In this document: positions 56,811 to 64,000 of the stretch, in pieces
Layout of the letters: every line of letters begins with the position of its first letter
How positions within the stretch are numbered: the stretch's first letter is position 1
Translations under genes and position numbers: made by a program
DNA from: Turritopsis dohrnii
Lineage: Eukaryota; Cnidaria; Hydrozoa; Anthoathecata; Oceaniidae
DNA: 64,000 nt
Assembly (NCBI GenBank): GCA_027922465.2
Contig: BQMF02000383.1
Span: forward strand, 124,001-188,000
Direction: 5' to 3'
Notes under the pieces: generated by a model
Databases searched by the model: none
Told to the model about the DNA's origin: nothing
What the model saw: only the letters and a program-made list of their open reading frames with translations

Positions 56811-58840
56811 TTCTAGAATCATTGTATGCTTGGAGAATTTTCCTATGGCTATCAGTTTGACAGTTATTAAAATTTTTATTATTATTTATTAGGAGGATAT
56901 CTCTAGGAGGTCATGTTATAGAAATTCAACAAATTGTAAGTGCTTATTTGATGTAACAGTATAATATCTGTTTCTGATGTTTTCTGATATCTGATATTTT
57001 TGGACGCCTGCAGTAAAATTCGACAGTGAGGTCTATGAAGGCTTTGAGCTGTTTAAAGTATCTAAATAGGCTAACAATGACTCAAAATGCTACACAGCAC
57101 TATGAATTGAAATGAATTGAAATCCTATAATTTCTCATTATTTCACGCGAAACAGTGAAAACTTTCAGATTAAATAAATTGCATACAGATGCAATATTTA
57201 ATCAGATTAAGGTTGTGGATTTTCGGAAATATCAATAACATTGATAGGTTACTACAGTTTTTGTTGTTATGCTAGTTTTTGTGATTACATTTTTTTGGGG
57301 TACCAATTTTTTATGCCCAAAAACATTTGATGAATGAAATCAAATCGTTCTGTGTTAGTTCCTGGATATATATAGAGTTTTAAAGACAAGTGTCATCCAT
57401 ATACTGTTGTTTCTAATGTTCCTGTCAACTGCTTTTGTCATTTTTCATTTATCTCACCTTTGACATTGAGGAGACATTAGGATAGATTTCATTGCTACCA
57501 ATAATTTCCACAGCAGAAAAGTATGTGATTTTAATCATTCTTAGGAATTGTTTTACATTATATTGATACAATTAAAACAAAAAAATCAGGAATATACTTC
57601 AGGATATTCACATTCTTGTCCCAAAAAAGAATCTGATTTCAAAAGTAATCATAAAATCTTAAGGAAGCTTTAACATCTTTTGTTTATGATTGCAAAAAGA
57701 TTTTTTCATTGTGTCCTTCTTTTAAAATGTCATCCCTTGCGTTCATTTGAAAACTGTAATTGGCAATTTAAAAACAGTAATCAAATTTTTATCACTTTAC
57801 GGTGTTAAACATATCTTCATTTCGTTAAAAACTAGTTAGTTCTTTTTTATCATAATTTGTATTTCTTCAGCATTTTTTTCTGAAGGTGCTGGAAAATTTG
57901 TCTCAGGATGTATAATAAAATAAATAAATAAAATAATAAAAATAATAAAAATACCAATTGAGCTCAAGTAACTTGATTGCCCATAATACTCCCTTATTAT
58001 CAGTCATTCCAATACGACGTGATTTCTTGTATCTTTCTCCCCATTCTGTTGCTTAGTGGTAGTGTCTTATCTTAGCAGTAGCCTGACAATCTGATACAGT
58101 CAAAAAATTGGTTTGGACTACTTAAAATTTTGAAAAGCAGTGTTGTGGTGGCCAGGCTTGGACAGGGGAAAAATAAGTATATATATATAAATTGCATATA
58201 AGTATATAAATTGCAAATGATTTAAGAAATTCCATTACAAGAGAGTTTTATAATGATTTATATATAATGTTCGTCTTTGCAATTTCTAAACGTGTCCAAA
58301 CGAAATTATAGAGTGTTATTAAAATATTGACTATTAACAATTCCTTCGGGCCACCAAAAATTCTAAAACCAATGATGTCAATGGTCCGACACTGACACCC
58401 ACGTAAAATTTTAAGATTAGACACTGAATGGCCTTGGTGTACAGAATTTTCTTTCTATAAGAACGATCTTTTAAGAATTGGAACCTCGGATCTGGCCAAA
58501 AAAGAAAAACAAAAACAAAATAAAAACAACCTATGGCTCAAATCACAGGTCACAAAGTTAAGAACAGCCTGAGTCCGACTTTTCTTGTAAAATAAGAACA
58601 GTCATTCTATCACAGACTACTGTTGACTGGTTTAGAGAATGTATATTGGGTTTCTTTTGCCTTCAATAAATGTGTGAAACATATTAATGATGGCGCAACT
58701 TACAGCCTGCTTCCGAGGCTTCTCTGTGTATATTAAAAAGTGAACATAGAATAAAAGACCTTTTAAAAACTGGGTTATGCTAAATTCCTGAAACATCGAA
58801 ATTATAACCCAAAAAGATCTATTCATCCTTGGTGATCTTT
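56811..58840. other. AT-rich DNA, nothing recognised
   Basis: An A/T simple stretch lies at 57910-57955 (AATAAAATAAATA type). No gene, transposon ends or RNA seen. Confidence 0.45.
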
Positions 58841-58843
58841 CAG

Positions 58844-59772
58844 ATGTCTTAACGGACGCGACGAACTCAAAGAGGAAAGAACAGATCAAGGAATGGTTTA
58901 GTGCAGCTTCCGAGAAAGGTAATTTGATAGTCTGCAGCTGAAGAAAAGTCAAACATTCTTACTTCATATTTTTCCTTGTGTTAATTTTATCGTGTTGACA
59001 TTCAATATATTTGAAGCCTGGCACTAAACAGGACTGCCTAGTAGATTGCAGATTGGATGGTGTACCGATTGTTGGCCAAAATTCCCATTAGCCAATATTT
59101 TTGAAGATTTCAAGGTTGGTGCAGTTTGAGCAGGATGCCGACTTTCATGCACCAACATTCGAGTGTTCATTTCGTGTGTTGGGTGTTGAAAATCTTTTCA
59201 TACAGTCTAATGCTCTCTGGTTTTGATGAAGAATGAAAAGCTGTTATGTTTTTGAGGGTCAACAAGTTGACAAGTTCACCACTTTTACTTGTCCATATTT
59301 CTTTAGAGAAAAGAATAGCATTAAATCTACTTGGATGTATATCGCCGAATTTGTCTGTTGATCACCATGACAACATCACAACATTTTCCAGGAAAAGAAG
59401 TCAGACTAGGTACAAGTTTTTTATAAACTTTTTTTTCGTTAAAACATCAAAAGATAAACTAATTTTGTACTCATGCATTTAAGAACATTACATACATTTG
59501 TAGCCGATGATTTCAGTCTTAATGTATTTATCAATTTTGTTCATAGCCCAGCTATGGTGTTTCCTTTACAGTTCGGTGGTCATAAGAAAACAAGTGAAAT
59601 GGCTAACATTAGCTCCATTACTTACAATGCCTTGCAGTCTCTACCCACTGAATTTATTATTCACCCTGAATGGCATGAACCGCCGTCGTTCGACAAGATG
59701 GCGGATACAAAGAAAATGCTTTTCCGAACTGATGCCGTGGCGGAACCTAAGTATGGATATTGGATGAAGTGA
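58844..59772 (+). CDS. Candidate gene, terminal exons of an unrecognised small protein
   Basis: The most secure part is a 3' exon from a strong acceptor (TTTCCTTTACAG) at 59571 to a TGA at 59770-59772. It codes FGGHKKTSEMANISSITYNA then FIIHPEWHEPPSFDKMADTK and ends KYGYWMK. Upstream, 58844-58918 is bounded by a good acceptor and donor and codes DVLTDATNSKRKEQIKEWFS, and an 18-nt microexon 59392-59409 keeps phase with it. Reaching the last exon in phase would need an alternative acceptor at 59503, so the joins are uncertain. Family not recognised. Confidence 0.4.
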
Positions 59773-59779
59773 CAAATTC

Positions 59780-60585
59780 TAAGACGTCCTTACATTGGGA
59801 AAAACAGACATACGCTGATATATTTTCATGTAATTTTGATTGAAATGAAATAAATATTTTGTGTGCATTGAGTTAAATCCAAGTTTTTAACGATGTGAGG
59901 CTAAAAAGAGAGACGGGGGTTGTGAAGCTATTTATAGATCAAGCAACATCAAATTTTTATGAGAATTGGCTGAGAACAAAGGATTTGCCGAGAACATTCA
60001 TCGAACACATAAATGAAAGCCTCATTTACCTTATGAGGTAATTACGTTTAAGAAAACAGCAAACAAAAAGCTCTTCAGCTTATCCATCATCAGTGCTGTG
60101 TAACCAGTACTGCATACCTAAGTCATTTCCAGACATCTTCGTGAGGAACACTTTGCAAACATCATTTTGAAACGCGTAGTTCTGTTGTCAGAACCTTTCG
60201 CGATATGAAAAAAGGTTTAAAAACTCGCCTGATAGAGTTTGAGGAAAACTCAATTCCCAAGACCTTTTCTGCACGTTTTTTTTGTAACCAACACTAGTAA
60301 ATTTTCTCAAAAAGGTTAAGCAACAATACTACCAGAATCTTAGATAAACTAGCAACATGAAATTATGAAAAGATGCACCAGTAGCCATATACCTACACCA
60401 CATTTCTTATTGTTACACTAGGTCGTTCAGGGATGTATGTTAAAGTGTCATATCTCTGAGTTGTTACACTAGGTTGCAGTACTAGGTTGTACGCACTGTG
60501 TAATGATTTGAATCTCCTAGATTTTATACTTAGATACTTTAATTAAACAACTAAAACGCCCATAAAGATTTTCGAGACGGGACAT
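59780..60585. other. Intergenic, nothing recognised
   Basis: AATAAATA near 59848 could serve as the polyadenylation region of the preceding gene. No other feature. Confidence 0.35.
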
Positions 60586-60588
60586 ATA

Positions 60589-62588
60589 CAGTGGAACCTC
60601 CTTAAAGCGGACACTTACGGGACCAAACATTCCGTCCGCTTTAGAAAGGTGTCCGCCTTGGAGAGGTTTTGCTTATTATGGCCAGAAACTCGAAAAAAAA
60701 TCTACTCTTGTTACCCAGTTAGGCAAAGAAACATTCATGAAAGAAAATTTGACCTGAAAATAAACATTTGTGTGGCATATTAAATAACCGTTAGGACTGA
60801 AAGCTGTACAGCTCTGGGAAACTCATATAGGTACATGACAATCTATTGCTTTGAAAAAATGTTGTTGTAGTTGTCTGGTGTCCTTAGGAAATTTGTAAGT
60901 CTTCTAGACCGTTAATTACTTTTGTCAGTGAATCACGAAGATTATCGTAGCCAAATCTAAGAGAGAAGCGTAGAATTTTATGCATCAGCTGCAATGCCTC
61001 TGACGTTAACTTTGATATTTTTAGGATCTTTGATTTCTTCATCTGGTTCTGGTTCTTCGCTTGGCAGATCCATATCCTCTTCATCTAGATGTTCATATTT
61101 TTCAATGATTTCTTTGCAGAGTTCCTGACGCCAACCAAGGCTACCTGCATCTACCACTATCAGAGGCTTGCCATTAATCTAGGGAAATGACAAATTCTTT
61201 TTCGATACTTAACTTAGGAATTTCTAATAATGCCTGCATCTAGAGGTTGAAGTCTTGACGTAGTGTTTTTGGTTAAAAGTAGGAATCAACAAAATCTTCA
61301 GGGTGGTGCATTGTTTATAAGAAGCAATATGTTTTCGTTTGAAGCTTCCATGTTTCGATTGATTTTGATTAGCACCAGATTCCATAATCTTGCTTGTCAT
61401 CCATGCTTTTGGATTTGAACAGTACTGCAGGTCATATGGACGCTTAGGGTCTAAGAGATTTCTTAAAACATCTAAATCACAATCAATAATTTCCTCTCCA
61501 GCAGCACTGACGAAAAGGCTATAGTCAGTCTGTTCTTGGATTTTTTACCACCACTGGCTTGACTCCTTTTCTGCTAAACCTTTTTCTGGAAGTGCTTTGA
61601 AAAAACAGCCGGTTTCGTCCGAAATATCAGCTAGATCATAATCATTTTTTTAACTGCCGGAGTCTTTCCATCCACGCATTTACTGTTTCTCCTGATACTT
61701 CACCAGCTTCATCATTTACTCTTTTTTTCTTGATCCCATACGAGACGTTCCATGCAGTAACGTTAAAAAATCAACGTTTTGCAATTGCTTTTTAATTCCC
61801 AAGGTTTCTTCCTTTAACATTTGTCCATCAGCATAAATGTTTGCCTCGCAACACTTTCTGAACCTATCGTACAGTATTTCATTTATCTTATGAAATTGTC
61901 CCTTTCTGTTTCCTTTTAAGTTTCTTTTAAAGTGTTCATACTCTTGGCGTATTGGTGCTTAATTTTGGCAGCCATTCCAATATTAAATTGATCAGCCAGC
62001 TGTCTGCAGCTTTGCCTTGTGTTTGTGCGTCGAGAAGTTTGATTTTTTTTTTATGAAAACAACACTAATATTGTCGTGGTTTAGTTACGAGTTACGAGTT
62101 ACGATAAATTGCGTTGAAACAATGGTTTGTTTTGTTTGTAGCTTGTTTGCTTTTAACTCTTACATCCGTGGATGTCATACCTACAAACAAAAATGGGATC
62201 CAGTTGCAGGAAGAAGATACTTTGTGTTACAGAAGAAACGAATGAACGAACCGCAAGTATTCCGTTGCTGTAATAAAATGATGGTAGTGTTGTGGGGCAC
62301 ATTGCTTTGCAATTATCAAAGCATATTGCCATGAAATTGCCAGGCTCATGCATGGAAGCAAAGGTGACTGGGGAGCTGGTTATGGGGGTTGGAGCTACCA
62401 TGTATATTCCACGTTAGTGGTCAAGAAAACGCTGTCAGTTGGCAAACAAATAAAATAAACCTTATAATAAAAGAACAAGAAAATATTGTATACAGATGTT
62501 TAGAAAAAAAGAAAAAAGAAAAGAAATAAAATACTGAATTTTGATATTCTTGTCGAAATTTTTCGGTGTCCGGTTTATAAAGGTAAAA
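60589..62588 (-). mobile_element. pogo/Tigger-type element, decayed
   Basis: The left end CAGTGGAACCTCCTTAAAGC is preceded by TA and followed by a hairpin of the same motif (GCGGACAC, GTGTCCGC). A right-end remnant is CGGTGTCCGGTTTATAAAGG. Between them lies a minus-strand Tigger-type transposase pseudogene. Confidence 0.75.
60885..62030 (-). pseudogene. pogo/Tigger (DDE_1) transposase pseudogene
   Basis: Fragments in order on minus: an HTH-like CRQLADQFNIGMAAKIK (about 62005), LYDRFRKCCEANIYADGQML (about 61875), DEAGEVSGETVNAWMERLRQL (about 61710), DYDLADISDETGCFFKALPE containing the first catalytic Asp (about 61640), CSNPKAWMTSKIMESGANQN (about 61420), a decayed TSTSRCRHY block where Q-P-L-D-A-G is expected, and an acidic tail DEEDMDLPSEEPEPDEE. 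Stops and frameshifts occur near 61650, 61560, 61440 and 61230. Confidence 0.75.
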
Positions 62589-62589
62589 T

Positions 62590-62940
62590 GATTTATTTTA
62601 AGCAGCATTAACGTCTGGCCTTGGTTGCTTATGAAAAAACGTGTATTACAATTGAAAAAGTTTCTTCCTAATCCCAGACCTTGAAAATTTTTTATACGAA
62701 GGCAAAGGACATAAAAAAGGGAAAGTTTCAAACAGACTTATGATTGGAAACTGCTCACCATATTGTGACGTCATAGATCAATGATTGTTCTTCTTTAGGT
62801 AAAGACGCTTATTTTTTCCGAATATACTTTATAAGAACGCGACATTGATTTTAACTATTTTAGATATATGGTTAGTTTTGGTCTAGCGGGAGATATTGAA
62901 ATTCATTTGAGTCCACGTTTTTGTGTGTCGGAGAAACGCG
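62590..62940. other. Upstream flank of the SUV4-20H-like gene
   Basis: AT-rich. TTGTGACGTCATAG at 62763-62776 contains a perfect TGACGTCA (CRE/ATF-type) palindrome. Confidence 0.4.
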
Positions 62941-62945
62941 TATGT

Positions 62946-62982
62946 TTTGATTGGCAATCACACAGCCTTGGCGCGGAAAATA
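62946..62982. promoter_or_regulatory. CCAAT and E2F-like sites upstream of the methyltransferase
   Basis: GATTGGCAAT (an inverted CCAAT box) at 62949-62958 and TTGGCGCGGAAAA at 62968-62980, whose complement TTTTCCGCGCCAA fits the E2F consensus, lie 110-140 bp before the ATG at 63091. The pair is typical of cell-cycle-linked chromatin genes. Confidence 0.5.
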
Positions 62983-63090
62983 AGTAAGCAATCAATAAAT
63001 AAATCCAACCTAAGAGACTGGGTCGAGTCGAATCAAAGTTCATCAAGAGGAGAAAGTGCGCCCGGATATGACTGAAATACTAATTGAAAA

Positions 63091-63405
63091 ATGGTGATCG
63101 ATGCTGCTCATATTAAAACAACACCAACTTCAGAGAAACCATATGGACAAGTATTGGGAGAATATGATGATGTAGCCAGTTATTTAATCTTAGATTCGAT
63201 GTTGGGCTTTGATACCCATAAAATGAACTTCATTCCACTTCCACCAAAGCCAAGTCTCTCGGCCATAAAAAGTATTATATCGATGTATCGGAAGTACGGT
63301 GATGAACATTCTGTTCTCAATGAACTAATAGTAGTACTGGGTGACTGGTGGGACGAGTTTTGTGCTGAGAATCCGATGTCAAGAGTAATAGAATTGAAAG
63401 AACAT
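63091..63405 (+). CDS. KMT5B: SUV4-20H histone H4K20 methyltransferase, first coding exon
   Basis: 105 codons from ATG to a GTAAGA donor at 63406, phase 0. The segment YDDVASYLILDSMLGFDTHK followed by MNF matches the conserved N-terminal region of SUV4-20H1/2 (KMT5B/C), where ENDDLAT..LVLDP.LGF.THKMN precedes the SET domain; WWDEFC and LKEHV fit the following helices. The enzyme adds the second and third methyl groups to histone H4 lysine 20 in chromatin. The SET exons must lie beyond the window. The fly and most invertebrates have one such gene, so the B versus C assignment is not meaningful here. Confidence 0.82.
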
Positions 63406-63409
63406 GTAA

Positions 63410-64000
63410 GAAACAATTTTTTATAATGGCGGCGAAAATTCGCCATTTTGTTTTGCAATGTTATTGTCACGTGATCCCGCAAAAAATCTCAGGAATGTTT
63501 TGTCTGCTGACTTACAGCTGATTAAAACTTCTTAACCATTCTCTGTCTATGAATATTTTCATCAAACTTTTTACATCCTTTTTGTTGGTTGTTCCATCCA
63601 ATGAAATTACATAGCACACAACACTTATGAAATTATGCTTTAAAGATAAAATATGTTACATTTTCGATAATTTTGATAATATTGAATATTTATTAGTTAT
63701 GGCTGACATAAGGCTATTTATAAATTAAAACTAGCATCCCAGGTAAAAAAATTTTATCCGTAAATAACTTTGAAAATGATGTCAAAAATGTGAGACGAAA
63801 AGTTTAATCATCGAGTTACGAAGGGAAAATATGCCTATGTTTTAGAGCTCGAAAAACTGATTAAAAAGTGTATGGGATCAATTCATTACAGCCAACCATC
63901 TATATACTAATTACGAGTGTGCATCCGCTTTTTTTCACGCGTTCACTCTCTAAATTTTTGGGTCGTTTTTGTGACCACTTATTCATAATAGTTTGCCAGA
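63410..64000. other. Intron 1 of the methyltransferase, with a repeat fragment
   Basis: 63845-63905 (GAGCTCGAAAAACTGATTAA, GTATGGGATCA) is similar to the interior of the TAGCCG-ended copy C (29194-29240). No exon seen. Confidence 0.5.

Noticed and set aside
62017..62401. Overlapping frames on both strands near 62.2 kb
   Set aside because: No domain, lie in the decayed pogo element, and neither shows splice or start support.

Overview
The window reads as AT-rich nuclear DNA of an early-branching animal, most likely a cnidarian. The reasons are intron-containing genes with animal domain shuffling (death domain, fibronectin III, thrombospondin repeats, MAM, nidogen), many short GT-AG introns (63-300 nt), and a dense mix of DNA transposons and a Helentron-type Helitron. 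The exact species cannot be fixed from the sequence. Gene models were assembled by eye from open frames, splice signals and codon phase.

Genes, left to right: a putative secreted protein with 14-residue repeats (minus, runs off the left edge); a large minus-strand gene (about 4.4/5.2-15.4 kb) joining an N-terminal death-fold region to a superfamily-1 helicase-like P-loop NTPase and a fibronectin III domain; a complete PIF/Harbinger transposon with two intact genes (21.4-24.9 kb); a broken Helentron helicase-endonuclease (27.6-31.0 kb); a ten-exon secreted NIDO-TSR-MAM-TSR protein (35.0-43.6 kb, minus) with one in-frame stop codon; two unrecognised small genes facing away from each other at 50.1-50.9 kb (minus) and 52.0-55.0 kb (plus); a 3' exon at 59.6-59.8 kb; and the first exon of a SUV4-20H (KMT5B/C) histone H4K20 methyltransferase at the right end.

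The rest is mainly mobile DNA: Harbinger derivatives with TAA or TTA target duplications, a frameshifted Tc1/mariner, a decayed pogo/Tigger, tRNA-derived SINEs, a LINE 3' end, hAT-like and orphan inverted-repeat elements, a 128-bp satellite, and long ATTT, ATCT and G-run simple repeats. Several elements are nested, and some carry pieces of protein-coding sequence (THAP zinc finger, P2X7-like leader, MADF, transposase N-termini).

The most interesting item is the death-fold / SF1-helicase-like / FN3 gene. Eight exons join without a phase break, and its layout (death-fold adaptor region plus nucleic-acid-type motor ATPase) parallels RIG-I-like or NLR-like immune sensors built from different parts. 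Retention of its third intron would yield a 216-residue FADD-sized protein containing only the death-fold region. Intron 2 of the NIDO gene holds a perfect 40-bp fold-back around a tRNA-like core, and intron 1 holds a nested 3-kb transposon.
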